From Oxalobacteraceae sp. CFBP 13730 (GTDB lineage: Bacteria > Pseudomonadota > Gammaproteobacteria > Burkholderiales > Burkholderiaceae_D): DNA of 64,000 nt. A program made the translations under genes and the position numbers. Each line of letters starts with the position of its first letter. Positions within the stretch are counted from its first letter, which is position 1. The notes beneath the pieces are model-generated. The model ran no database searches, was not told where the DNA came from, and saw only the letters and a list, made by a program, of their open reading frames with translations. The stretch is from contig JACYUQ010000005.1 of assembly GCA_014841835.1 (NCBI GenBank), forward strand, positions 186,001-250,000. The letters run 5' to 3'. Below, piece after piece: positions 44,983 to 53,577 of the stretch.

Positions 44983-45627
44983 ATGAAGTCTTCCCTGATC
45001 CGCCCAGCCATTGCGCTGGCGCTGGCTGCAAGCCTGGCCGCCTGTGGCGGCAGTGACAAAGCAGAGTTCACCGTTGCCGGTTCGGTCACCGGCATTGTTT
45101 ATGATGGCCTGGTCCTGACCAATGCCGGCGTGCCACTGAAGGTCGCACCGCCCGCCACGGCTGGCACTCCGGCGCGCTTTGCTTTCCCGGACAAGCTGGA
45201 ATACGGCGACACCTATGATGTTAAAGTCACCACGAACCCGGCGCACCAGAACTGCGCACCAGGCGTTCCGCAAGGCGGCATTTATGCCAACAACGCCGAT
45301 ACGGCAGGCCGCCTCAAGACGATCGACATCGCGATTGTCTGCGAGATCAACAAGTTTACCGTCGGTGGCACGATCACTGGCCTGACGGGCGCTGGCCTGG
45401 TGCTGGCCAACGGCAGCACGGGGGGCACCTATTCGGCCGCCACACCGGCCACGCCGCCTTCCACGACCCCGATCGCCTACGAGTTGCCGGTCGTGCAATT
45501 TGGCACGACCTATGGCGTCACGGTCAGCAAGCAGCCGGCCGGTCAGGTCTGCACCGTCGTGAACCCGACAGGCACGATGGGCGATGAGCCGGTGAAAAAC
45601 GTCAACGTGACCTGCGTCGCTGCATAG
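44983..45627 (+). CDS. Repeat lipoprotein B, second of a tandem paralogous pair
   Basis: A 214-residue lipoprotein precursor (lipobox SLAAC, then GGSDK). It again has two units: VAGSVTGIVYDGLVLTNAG...CEI and VGGTITGLTGAGLVLANGS...VNVTC, each with a spaced cysteine pair. The ending PAGQVCTVVNPTGTMG...VKNVNVTC mirrors the end of lipoprotein A (PAGQSCAIANGVGTMG...VNNVTVTC), so the genes arose by duplication. GGAG lies upstream of the ATG at 44983, and a strong terminator follows. Function unknown; a cell-surface role is inferred from the lipoprotein signal. Confidence 0.8.
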   Translation: MKSSLIRPAIALALAASLAACGGSDKAEFTVAGSVTGIVYDGLVLTNAGVPLKVAPPATAGTPARFAFPDKLEYGDTYDVKVTTNPAHQNCAPGVPQGGIYANNADTAGRLKTIDIAIVCEINKFTVGGTITGLTGAGLVLANGSTGGTYSAATPATPPSTTPIAYELPVVQFGTTYGVTVSKQPAGQVCTVVNPTGTMGDEPVKNVNVTCVAA

Positions 45628-45748
45628 CAGTGAAGAGTTATACACAATTCTTATGTCGAGTATGCGAAAGGGAAATTGGACTTATATGCTGTAACGCAGC
45701 ATACTGATCCTGTCTCCTCCAACTCTCCTCAGAAAAGAATTGGATTTC

Positions 45749-45778
45749 GGCCCGCTCTCGTAGCGGGCCTTTTTTTTG
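45749..45778 (+). terminator. Intrinsic terminator of the lipoprotein pair
   Basis: GGCCCGCT and AGCGGGCC pair around CTCGT and are followed by eight T residues. It lies 122 bp after the stop of the second lipoprotein gene and is the strongest textbook terminator in the window. Confidence 0.95.
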
Positions 45779-45836
45779 CCCGTCGCCAGCTGCCCCATGA
45801 TGAAAACCGCGCCGTGGGGCACTTTGATGCAACCGC

Positions 45837-45936
45837 AGGGTGGGCGGCTATGCCGCCCACGCGCTCAACGTAACATCGCATCACCACCGTGCGACGTTGG
45901 TTTGGACGCGTGGGCGGGAAACCCGCCCACCCTACG
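45837..45936. repeat. REPIN-like element, AGGGTGGGCGG family
   Basis: Two REP palindromes, AGGGTGGGCGG-CTATG-CCGCCCAC at 45837-45860 and GTGGGCGG-GAAA-CCCGCCCACCCT at 45910-45933, are arranged in inverted orientation. The inner sequences also pair: CGCG, CAACGT and TCGCA on the left match their complements on the right. The whole 100 bp can form one long hairpin. A single related REP lies at 56184-56210. Confidence 0.85.
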
Positions 45937-45953
45937 TCGGATCGTGCATCCAT

Positions 45954-45979
45954 GAAAAAAGCGCCTGTGAAGGCGCTTT
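45954..45979 (-). terminator. Intrinsic terminator of the lptD-surA-pdxA-rsmA operon
   Basis: On the minus strand AAAGCGCC and GGCGCTTT pair around TTCACA and run straight into a T tract. It lies 34 bp past the rsmA stop. Confidence 0.88.
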
Positions 45980-46013
45980 GATCTGGGACCTGCTGACCGG
46001 ACGGCCGCAGCAA

Positions 46014-46790
46014 CTAAGCCTGGCTTGGCAGATTGGCCAATGCCACATACTGCGCCAGGCTCACCGCTTCGGGCCGCACGCTCGGGTCGATGCCCGCTTC
46101 CACCAGCTGCGCCTCGGTAAACATCCCGGCCACGCAATTGCGAATGACCTTGCGCCGCTGTGAGAAGGCCTTGGCCACCACGGCTTCGAGGCGCTTGGCG
46201 TCGCACGGCAGCTGCTGTTTGACCGGCACCATGCGCACGATCGCCGATTCGACCTGCGGCGGCGGATCGAACGCGGTGGGCGGGACGATGAACATCAGCG
46301 ACATGTCGTAGCGCCATTGCAGCATCACCGACAGGCGGCCATAGGTCTTGCTGCCCGGCTCGGCCACCATGCGCTCGACCACTTCCTTTTGCAGCATGAA
46401 ATGCTGGTCTTCGATCAGGTGCGCGAAGTCCGCCAGGTGGAACAGCAGCGGGCTGGAAATGTTGTACGGCAGATTACCGACGACACGCAGCTTCTGTCCC
46501 TCGCCCACCGGGATTGCGCCGAAGTCGAACTTCAGGGCATCGCCCGAATGCACGGTCAGGCGCTCGCGGGGATAGGCTTTTTCCAGACGCGTGACCAGGT
46601 CACGGTCGAGCTCGACAACGTGCATGTGGTCGAGCTGCTTGAGCAGCAGCGCCGTCATCGCGGCCAGGCCTGGTCCGATTTCGACCATGGTCTCGCCCTG
46701 GCGCGGCGCGATAGCGTCGATGATGTCGGAAAGGACTTGCTTGTCGGTCAGGAAGTTCTGGCCGAAGCGCTTGCGTGCGACGTGTTTCAT
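46014..46790 (-). CDS. rsmA: 16S rRNA (A1518/A1519-N6,N6)-dimethyltransferase
   Basis: Dimethylates two adjacent adenines in helix 45 of 16S rRNA during late 30S assembly; loss gives kasugamycin resistance. The 258-residue protein starts with HVARKRFGQNFLTDKQVL, has the SAM loop VEIGPGLAAMTALLL, the catalytic NLPYNIS motif, and the C-terminal helical domain. It starts 10 bp after pdxA in an order conserved from betaproteobacteria to E. coli (lptD-surA-pdxA-rsmA). Confidence 0.96.
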   Translation of the reverse strand: MKHVARKRFGQNFLTDKQVLSDIIDAIAPRQGETMVEIGPGLAAMTALLLKQLDHMHVVELDRDLVTRLEKAYPRERLTVHSGDALKFDFGAIPVGEGQKLRVVGNLPYNISSPLLFHLADFAHLIEDQHFMLQKEVVERMVAEPGSKTYGRLSVMLQWRYDMSLMFIVPPTAFDPPPQVESAIVRMVPVKQQLPCDAKRLEAVVAKAFSQRRKVIRNCVAGMFTEAQLVEAGIDPSVRPEAVSLAQYVALANLPSQA

Positions 46791-46800
46791 GAATGCTTTC

Positions 46801-47883
46801 TTAGATATTTGATGCGCCGGCTGCGCGCTGCGCCAGCACCATGTGCATGGCGGCGCGAATCGCTTCGATCATGCTCCCGCAATCGGCCAGGCCCAGGCCC
46901 TGCGCGGCCAGGTCGAGTGCGGTGCCATGGTCGACCGAGGTGCGGATCAAAGGCAGGCCGAGCGTGATATTGATGCCACGCCCGAAGGTTGCGTGCTTGA
47001 GCACCGGCAAACCCTGGTCGTGGTACATCGCCAGCACGCAATCGGCGTCTTTCAGGTACTTCGGCTGGAACAGCGTATCGGCCGGATACGGGCCACGCGC
47101 ATCGATGCCGCGCGCACGCGCTGCTTCCAGCACGGGCGTGATGACGTCGATTTCCTCGCGACCCAGGTAACCGTTTTCGCCCGCATGCGGGTTCAGACCC
47201 GTGACCAGGATGACGGGCGCGGCGATGCCGAACTTCGTGGTCAGATCGGCGTGCAGGATATCGAGCACCTGCGTCAGGTTCTCGCGCGTGAGCGCGCCCG
47301 GGACATCCTTCAGCGGCAGATGGGTCGTGGCCAGCGCGACACGCAGGTACGGCTGGTCGCTGGCTGGCGCGCCGGCCAGCATCATCACCACCTTGGCGGT
47401 GCCGGTTTTCTCGGCCAGATATTCGGTGTGGCCGGAGAACGCGACACCGGCATCGTTGATCGTGCTTTTTTGTAGCGGCGCGGTGACGATGGCGTCGAAC
47501 CAGCCCCGCTCGCAGCCTTCGATGGCCAGGTCCAGCGTGGCCAGCACGGCGCGGCCGTTCTCGGGGTCGAGCCGGCCCGGCACCACGTGGGCGTCGAGCG
47601 GCACGTCGATCACGGCCAGCCGCGCGGCGCCAAAGTGTGGCAGGCCGCCGTTGCGCAGCGCCTGGGTCGACAGGGCGGCCAGGCGGATGGCGGGATCGAT
47701 CAGGCTGGCCGTGAGCGCCAGGAAGGCGGCGTCGCCCACCAGCACGCAGTTCGCGTCATTGCGCATGGCCCAGGCGGCGCGGATCGCGATCTCGGGGCCG
47801 ATGCCGGCCGGTTCGCCGACCGTGATCGCCAGCGTGGGCCGTTGGTGCGCCAGCGGGCGCACAGGCGCCTGCGGCGCACTCAT
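46801..47883 (-). CDS. pdxA: 4-hydroxythreonine-4-phosphate dehydrogenase
   Basis: Oxidises 4-phosphohydroxy-L-threonine in pyridoxal phosphate synthesis. The 360-residue protein shows the start LAITVGEPAGIGPEI, the substrate/zinc motif FSGHTEYLAEKTG, and GLNPHAGENGYLGREE and YHDQGLPVLKH with metal-binding histidines. An N-terminal extension of about 16 residues (SAPQAPVRPLAHQR) precedes the conserved start. It lies 3 bp after the surA stop, so the genes are coupled. Confidence 0.96.
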   Translation of the reverse strand: MSAPQAPVRPLAHQRPTLAITVGEPAGIGPEIAIRAAWAMRNDANCVLVGDAAFLALTASLIDPAIRLAALSTQALRNGGLPHFGAARLAVIDVPLDAHVVPGRLDPENGRAVLATLDLAIEGCERGWFDAIVTAPLQKSTINDAGVAFSGHTEYLAEKTGTAKVVMMLAGAPASDQPYLRVALATTHLPLKDVPGALTRENLTQVLDILHADLTTKFGIAAPVILVTGLNPHAGENGYLGREEIDVITPVLEAARARGIDARGPYPADTLFQPKYLKDADCVLAMYHDQGLPVLKHATFGRGINITLGLPLIRTSVDHGTALDLAAQGLGLADCGSMIEAIRAAMHMVLAQRAAGASNI

Positions 47884-47886
47884 GGC

Positions 47887-49329
47887 TTACTGCTCCTCGC
47901 GGAATTCGACGTAGGCGCGGTCGCGCACCTGGCGCATCCAGTCTTCCATCGCTTCCTGCATCTTGCGGTCACGCAGGACCTGGCGTGCCACGTTGCGCTC
48001 TTTCTGCTGCGTCACGTCTTCGCTCTTGCGCTCTACGACCTGGATCAGGTGGAAGCCGAACGGCGACTGCACGATGTCGGACGTATCGCCCGGCTTGAGA
48101 GCGTTCATCGCGGTCTCGAATTCCGGCACGGTGTCGCCCGGATACAGCCAGCCCAGGTCGCCGCCCTTGCTGGCCGAACCATCCTGCGAGTACTGGCGCG
48201 CCAGCTCTTCGAAGGTGCCCGCGTTGTTGGCCATTTTTTCCTTGATTTCCAGCAGCTTGCGCTTGACCTCACCCTCGGTCATGGTCGGGGTGACCTTGAG
48301 CAGGATGTGGCGCGCGCGGGTCTGCTCGACCACGGCCTTGTCGGCCTCGCTGGCCAGTGAACGCTTGCCGGCCAGTTTCAGGATGTGAAAGCCAACGTTG
48401 GTCTTGAGGATCGGCGTGACCTGGCCGGCTTCCAGCTTGCGCAGCTCGGTCGAGAAGTTCGGCGGCAGGCGGTCGGCATCGCGCCAGCCGATGTCGCCGC
48501 CCTTGAGCGCGTCCGGTGCATCGGAATAGGTCGAGGCCATGCGCGCAAAGTCGGCACCGGTGCGCAGCTGGCGCATCACTTCTTCGGCGCGCGCGGCGCG
48601 GGCGGCGATCTGCTCTGGCGACGCGTTCTCGGGCACACGCACCAGGATCTGGGCGATGTTGACTTCGATGCGGTCGGCAGCGGCGGCCTTGGCGGCAGCC
48701 ATATAGGTATCGATCTCGGCTTCCGAAACCTGCACCTTGCTGTCGACTTCGTGCTCGCGCAGGCGCTGCATCATGATTTCGTTGCGGATGTCTTCGCGGA
48801 ACTGCGAGAAGGGCATGCCTTCTTTTTCCATCTGGTTGCGCATGTCCTGCACCGACAGCTTCTGATTCTCGGCGATGCGGCCGATCGTGGCGTCCAGGGT
48901 GCGGTCGTCGACCTTGACGCCCATCTCCTTGGCCAGCTGAAGCTGGGCGCGTTCGACGATCATCGCCTCGAGTACCTGGCGTTCCATCGTGGCGGCGTCG
49001 GGCAGCTGGGCGTTACGCGCCTTCATGTTTGCCGTCACCTGGACCATGCGGCCGGCCACTTCGTTGCGTGTGATGACTTCATCGTTGACGACGACCTGGA
49101 TCGAGTCGACCACCTTGGCATTGGCCGATGCGGGCGGCAGGAAGCCCGAGTTGGCGGCTGGCGTGGTGGCTGCCGGCGTCGTGGCGGCTGGCGCCCCGGC
49201 GGCCGGCGTACCGGCGGCAGGTGCTGCGGCCTGGGCCAGCGCCTGGCCGGCGCTGATCGCGCACAGCAGCGCGGCTGCCAACTGGAGAGACTGCAAACGG
49301 GTAGTACGCATCATCTGGAAAGCACTCAT
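47887..49329 (-). CDS. surA: Periplasmic chaperone/peptidyl-prolyl isomerase SurA
   Basis: Escorts unfolded outer-membrane proteins, including LptD, to the BAM complex. The precursor of 480 residues from the ATG at 49329 has a signal peptide (LQLAAALLCAISAGQALA), an Ala/Pro/Thr-rich linker, the SurA N-domain (VVDSIQVVVNDEVITRNEV), and two parvulin domains (GGDIGWRDADRLP and GGDLGWLYPGDTVP mark their middles). The Ala/Pro linker after the signal is unusual in length. Starts at 49314/49311 or a GTG at 49344 are also in frame; none has a clear ribosome-binding site. Confidence 0.93.
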   Translation of the reverse strand: MSAFQMMRTTRLQSLQLAAALLCAISAGQALAQAAAPAAGTPAAGAPAATTPAATTPAANSGFLPPASANAKVVDSIQVVVNDEVITRNEVAGRMVQVTANMKARNAQLPDAATMERQVLEAMIVERAQLQLAKEMGVKVDDRTLDATIGRIAENQKLSVQDMRNQMEKEGMPFSQFREDIRNEIMMQRLREHEVDSKVQVSEAEIDTYMAAAKAAAADRIEVNIAQILVRVPENASPEQIAARAARAEEVMRQLRTGADFARMASTYSDAPDALKGGDIGWRDADRLPPNFSTELRKLEAGQVTPILKTNVGFHILKLAGKRSLASEADKAVVEQTRARHILLKVTPTMTEGEVKRKLLEIKEKMANNAGTFEELARQYSQDGSASKGGDLGWLYPGDTVPEFETAMNALKPGDTSDIVQSPFGFHLIQVVERKSEDVTQQKERNVARQVLRDRKMQEAMEDWMRQVRDRAYVEFREEQ

Positions 49330-49389
49330 TTGAGGATTGTTCACGTCAGGTTGGACGACGAAGTATGGACACCGAGTCTGAAATTTGAC

Positions 49390-51666
49390 TTAGGGACGCC
49401 CAATGCCGGCATTCAGTCGCGTATAGCCCGGGACGCTCTTGTTGAACGACTCGAGCGGATTGCCCAGGCCCAGGCGCGACAAGCCATTGAGCTCGAGCTG
49501 GAAGAAGATCGGCGTCGACGTGGTCTGGGCTGCGGTCACGAAGCGCTGTGCGCCCATCCGGAACACCCAGCAATCGGCCTGGTATTCAAGGCCGATCAGA
49601 CTCTCGATCAGCTTGCTGCCGGTGGACGGATTGACCGCCTGCCCCACGCCATACGAACGCAGCGCATAGCTGACGCGCGCCACGCCATACCAGCGCCGCG
49701 AGATCGGATACTGCGCCGACAGGTCGATATTGCGGAAGCTGTCACGCTGGTAACGATATTCCGCATTCACCGCCTTCATCTTCCCCGGACGCCATTGTGC
49801 GCTCACGTTCGAGCTGTACAAACTGCTTCCGGCCGCATCGTATTGTACGCCGCTATCGAAGGTCCAGGACTCGGAAATGGTGCCGCTGGCAGCCAGCAGC
49901 AGGTCGTACCGGCTTTGCTGCGCCGATTCGCCCGCGATGCGCACACGCGGCTCTTCGAAATACAGGCGCTGGCCAATGGCCAGGCGCAGGCGCTCGGCGC
50001 CGTCTTCCTGGATGAAGCGCGACACCACCGCCGCCGTCAGCTGATTGGCGTCGGACACGCGGTCCAGGCCAACGTAGCGGTTCTCGGAAAACAGCTGCGC
50101 ATAATTGAAGCCAGAGCGCGCCGTATCGAACAGCGGGACATCGTCCTGGTTCTCGTACGGCGTGTACACATAGAACAGGCGCGGCTCGAGTGTCTGCGTG
50201 GTGGACTTGCCGAACAGTGATGTGTCGCGCTCGAACACCAGGCCGCTGTCGAGCGACACCGTCGGAATCGTGCGCGTCAGCTTGGTGGGCTTGCCCGGGC
50301 GCGTGGCGTGATCGTCGAGATCGTACTGGGCCGCGTTGTACATCAGTTTGGGTGTGACGAACCAGCCCGGACGCACGATCGGATAACTGACCTGGCCCTG
50401 GACCACGGCGCGCGAGCCCTCAACGTCCGTCGGGTGGGCGAAGCGGGTCGCTTCGGCGTCCACCGCCCAGTCGAAGCCGGCCACGTCGTAGCGCGCCGAG
50501 CGGAAATTAATCTGCGGCAGACGGTCGTATGGACGCGGCACCGTCAGGCTTGGATTGGTGGCAGCAGCCGGATCTTGCAGCACCTGGTAATTCTGGGCGC
50601 GCGCAGACAGGCTCCAGTACTTGCCTGTGTAATTGGTACTCAGTTCGCGCAGCAGCTGGCGCTCGGCGCTGGCCGCCACGGTGCGCGAGAAGTCGGACGG
50701 GTATTCATCATCCGATGCGCCATGCAGGTTCCAGCCGTACGACCAGTTCGGCCTGATCACGCCGTTGTGCAGCGAGTCAGCGCGCCAGCGCGTGGTGCCC
50801 GTCTGGCGGTCGTCCGGCAGCACTTCGACATGGGTTTCGCCTTTGTAGGTGCTGCCCAGATAGCGCCCGGTCGCCCCCATCTGGAAGCCGCGGTCAAACA
50901 TCATGCGCGGGTACAGCGTCAGGTCGCGGTTCGGCGCGATGTTGACGTAGTACGGCACCATCACCTCGGCCTTGCCTTGCGAACCGAAGCCCACGGTCGG
51001 CGGCAGCCAGCCGGAACGGCGCTCGCCCGACAGCGAGAACGACATCGCCGGCGTGCCCAGGATCGGCACGTCCTTGAAATAGATGACCGTCTTGCCGGCA
51101 GTGCCGACGTCGCGGCCCTTGTCCAGGCGCAGCGTGCTCGACTTCAGGTACCAGTCGGGGTCCGGCCCTTCGCAGGTGCTGTAGGTACCGTCGCGCACGA
51201 CGGCCTGCTGTTCACCCAGGAAGTCGATCCGGCTCGCCTGGCCCTGGGCATTGTTCGCCGCCATGAAATAGGTCGGGTTGAGCAGGTAGCCCTTGCCGGT
51301 TTCGAGGTTCAGCTGCAGCTCGTCGCCCTTGTAGCGATCGCCAAAGCGCCACATGTCGACGTTGCCGGTGGCCGTGACCTGGTCTTCGACGATCAGGTAG
51401 CAGGCCGTATCGGCGGTCATGCCGGTCTGGCCGCGCGTGATCTCGACATTGCGGGCGAGGTCAAGCCGGCGGTCAGGCCGGCCGGCGATATCCTCGGCCT
51501 TGACGGTGACGGGAAGTTCGTCTTCGGCCTGGACCGTTGGTGCAGGGGCGGTGACGTTGACGGTGGCGGGCGTCTGGGCGAACGCAGGCAGTGCAGTGAC
51601 CGAAGCCATTGCATACAGTGCGAGCACGTGTCGTGGTGGGAATGGTTGGGCCGAGGACCAGCTCAT
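49390..51666 (-). CDS. lptD: LPS-assembly protein LptD
   Basis: The outer-membrane barrel that exports lipopolysaccharide with LptE. The 758-residue precursor has a signal peptide ending in LPAFAQ, an N-terminal OstA jellyroll domain (KAEDIAGRPDRRLDLARNVEITRGQTGMTADTA), and the large barrel (FDTARSGFNYAQLFSENRYVGLDRVSDANQLT; ESLIGLEYQADCWVFRMG). A cysteine in DGTYSTCEGPDPDWYL and one in YQADCW fit the conserved interdomain disulfides. Translation start is odd: a 17-bp duplication places a six-codon upstream frame against the ATG (see 51659-51692). Confidence 0.95.
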   Translation of the reverse strand: MSWSSAQPFPPRHVLALYAMASVTALPAFAQTPATVNVTAPAPTVQAEDELPVTVKAEDIAGRPDRRLDLARNVEITRGQTGMTADTACYLIVEDQVTATGNVDMWRFGDRYKGDELQLNLETGKGYLLNPTYFMAANNAQGQASRIDFLGEQQAVVRDGTYSTCEGPDPDWYLKSSTLRLDKGRDVGTAGKTVIYFKDVPILGTPAMSFSLSGERRSGWLPPTVGFGSQGKAEVMVPYYVNIAPNRDLTLYPRMMFDRGFQMGATGRYLGSTYKGETHVEVLPDDRQTGTTRWRADSLHNGVIRPNWSYGWNLHGASDDEYPSDFSRTVAASAERQLLRELSTNYTGKYWSLSARAQNYQVLQDPAAATNPSLTVPRPYDRLPQINFRSARYDVAGFDWAVDAEATRFAHPTDVEGSRAVVQGQVSYPIVRPGWFVTPKLMYNAAQYDLDDHATRPGKPTKLTRTIPTVSLDSGLVFERDTSLFGKSTTQTLEPRLFYVYTPYENQDDVPLFDTARSGFNYAQLFSENRYVGLDRVSDANQLTAAVVSRFIQEDGAERLRLAIGQRLYFEEPRVRIAGESAQQSRYDLLLAASGTISESWTFDSGVQYDAAGSSLYSSNVSAQWRPGKMKAVNAEYRYQRDSFRNIDLSAQYPISRRWYGVARVSYALRSYGVGQAVNPSTGSKLIESLIGLEYQADCWVFRMGAQRFVTAAQTTSTPIFFQLELNGLSRLGLGNPLESFNKSVPGYTRLNAGIGRP

Positions 51667-51692
51667 GGAAAATCGCAGCTCATGGAGAATCG
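51659..51692. repeat. Tandem 17-bp duplication of the lptD start region with a six-codon upstream frame
   Basis: On the minus strand CGATTCTCCATGAGCTG is followed by CGATTTTCCATGAGCTG. The first copy supplies an ATG at 51683 that reads MSCDFP and stops with a TGA that overlaps the lptD ATG (ATGA). Neither ATG has a clear Shine-Dalgarno sequence. Confidence 0.8.
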
Positions 51693-51779
51693 ACGTGCGC
51701 CATAAAGGGCGGTTTTTTTGGGATGAATCCCTTATTATAGGGGAATTAGTTCAACCAACCGGATTCATCAGGCTGCTTC
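51667..51779. promoter_or_regulatory. Divergent promoter region of lptD and amgK
   Basis: The 113-bp spacer is AT-rich relative to its surroundings in its middle. A TATAAT lies on the minus strand at 51739-51734, suited to lptD, though no good -35 hexamer is paired with it. The overlapping TTATTATAG on the plus strand could serve amgK. Assignment of both start points is tentative. Confidence 0.4.
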
Positions 51780-52844
51780 ATGTCATCTTTGTCTCAAAAC
51801 CTTCCCGCCTCCGCCGACGCAGTGCCCGATACCCGGCTGTCGCAACTGAACGAATGGCTGGCCACGACCGGCCTGGTCGATGTCGCATCCGGCCGCCGCG
51901 CGTCCGTTGACGCCAGTTTCCGGCGCTATTTCCGCTACGACGTCGTGGCCGACATGCAGGCCAAGCTGGGCGCGACGCTGGTCGCGATGGACGCCCCGCC
52001 CGAGCGCGAGAACGTGCCGGCCTTTATCCACGTGCAGGGTTTGCTGCTCGAGGCCGGCGTCAGCGTGCCGGCAATCGCCGCGCGCAACGTCGAACAGGGC
52101 TTCCTGCTGCTGTCCGATCTGGGCAACACCACCTACCTGTCGCGCCTGTCGATTGACAATGCTGCCTTCATGTATTCGGACGCCGTCGACGCGCTGCTCA
52201 AGTTCCAGATGGCCAGCCAGCCGGACGTGCTGCCCGAGTTCGACCGCGCTTTCGTCATGCGCGAGCTGGGCATCTTCCCCGAGTGGTACCTGGGCAAGCA
52301 CCTGGGCGTGACACTCGACGACAAGCAGCAGGCGCAGCTCGACAAGGTATTCGAAGCCATTGCCGCCAACGTACTGGCGCAGCAGCAGGTGTTCATGCAC
52401 CGCGATTTCCATTCGCGCAACCTGATGTTCCTCGACCAGCACAACCCGGGCGTGATCGACTTCCAGGATGCCGTGTATGGCCCGGTCACGTACGACCTGG
52501 CCTCGCTCCTGCGCGACGCCTATATCCAGTGGGACGAAGACATGGTGCTCGACTGGGTGGTGCGCTACTGGCAAAGCGCCAAAAGCGTCGGCCTGCCGGT
52601 CAATCCGGACATCGACGCGTTCTACCGCGACTTCGAATACATGGCCCTGCAGCGCCACCTGAAAATCCTCGGCATCTTCTGCCGCCTGAACTACCGCGAC
52701 AACAAGGCCCACTACATGGGCGACCTGCCGACGGTGCTCGACTACGTGCGCAAGACCGCCAACCGCTACAACGAACTCAAGCCGCTGCTGCGCCTGCTCG
52801 ACGCAGTCGACGACAAGCCGCAACAGTTCGGTTACACCTTCTAA
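51780..52844 (+). CDS. amgK: N-acetylmuramate/N-acetylglucosamine anomeric kinase AmgK
   Basis: Phosphorylates MurNAc at the anomeric carbon in the cell-wall recycling route first described in Pseudomonas. The 354-residue aminoglycoside-phosphotransferase-fold protein has the catalytic loop HRDFHSRN (207-214; D209, N214) and the metal-binding D227 in VIDFQDAVYGP. It is followed after 10 bp by murU, the next enzyme. The pair bypasses de novo UDP-MurNAc synthesis and is linked elsewhere to intrinsic fosfomycin tolerance. Confidence 0.92.
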   Translation: MSSLSQNLPASADAVPDTRLSQLNEWLATTGLVDVASGRRASVDASFRRYFRYDVVADMQAKLGATLVAMDAPPERENVPAFIHVQGLLLEAGVSVPAIAARNVEQGFLLLSDLGNTTYLSRLSIDNAAFMYSDAVDALLKFQMASQPDVLPEFDRAFVMRELGIFPEWYLGKHLGVTLDDKQQAQLDKVFEAIAANVLAQQQVFMHRDFHSRNLMFLDQHNPGVIDFQDAVYGPVTYDLASLLRDAYIQWDEDMVLDWVVRYWQSAKSVGLPVNPDIDAFYRDFEYMALQRHLKILGIFCRLNYRDNKAHYMGDLPTVLDYVRKTANRYNELKPLLRLLDAVDDKPQQFGYTF

Positions 52845-52854
52845 GGCAACCATC

Positions 52855-53577
52855 ATGAAAGCGATGATTTTTGCCGCCGGCCGCGGCGAGCGCATGCGGC
52901 CACTGACCGACACCTGCCCGAAGCCCCTGCTCAAGGTGCGCGGCCGGCCCCTGATCACCTGGCATGTGCTGAACCTGGTGCGCGCCGGGATCGTCGACAT
53001 CGTCATCAACCACTCGCACCTGGGTCACATGATCGAGGCCGAGCTGGGCGACGGCAGCCGCTACGGCGCGCGCATCGTCTACTCGCACGAACCGAGCCCG
53101 CTCGAGACGGCCGGCGGCGTGGCCAATGCGCTGCACCTGCTGGGCGACGAACCATTTCTGGCCGTGTCGGGCGACATCTATGCGCCCTACTTCGACTTTA
53201 CCGAGGCGCTCGACGCGCTCAAGGACAAGGACGCGGTGGGTCAGGTCTACCCGGTCGACCAGCGCGACATCGCCTGGCTGTGGCTCACGCCAAACCCATG
53301 GCACAACCCCGAGGGCGATTTTGCAGTCGACATGTACACGCTGCGTAACGAGGGTGACATCAAGTTCAATTTCGCCGGCATCGGCGTCTACCGGCCCGAG
53401 ATGTTCGACGGCATCCGCGCGGGCGAGTTCGTCAAGTTCGGGCCCCTGATGCGCCAGTACATCGAACAGGGTCGCATCGGCGGCGAGGTGTATCACGGCC
53501 AGTGGGTCAATGTCGGCACCGTCGGCCAGCTGGAAGAACTGAACGCGCCGCTGCGGCCGGCCAAGTCGGCACCATGA
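52855..53577 (+). CDS. murU: N-acetylmuramate alpha-1-phosphate uridylyltransferase MurU
   Basis: Makes UDP-MurNAc from MurNAc-1-phosphate and UTP. The 240-residue nucleotidyltransferase has AAGRGERMRPLT at 7-18 with the conserved lysine in TCPKPLL, the segment ETAGGVANAL, the metal aspartate in AVSGDIYAP, and WVNVGTVGQL near the end. It sits between amgK (10 bp) and pepP (4-bp ATGA overlap), so the cluster is translationally coupled. Confidence 0.93.
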   Translation: MKAMIFAAGRGERMRPLTDTCPKPLLKVRGRPLITWHVLNLVRAGIVDIVINHSHLGHMIEAELGDGSRYGARIVYSHEPSPLETAGGVANALHLLGDEPFLAVSGDIYAPYFDFTEALDALKDKDAVGQVYPVDQRDIAWLWLTPNPWHNPEGDFAVDMYTLRNEGDIKFNFAGIGVYRPEMFDGIRAGEFVKFGPLMRQYIEQGRIGGEVYHGQWVNVGTVGQLEELNAPLRPAKSAP

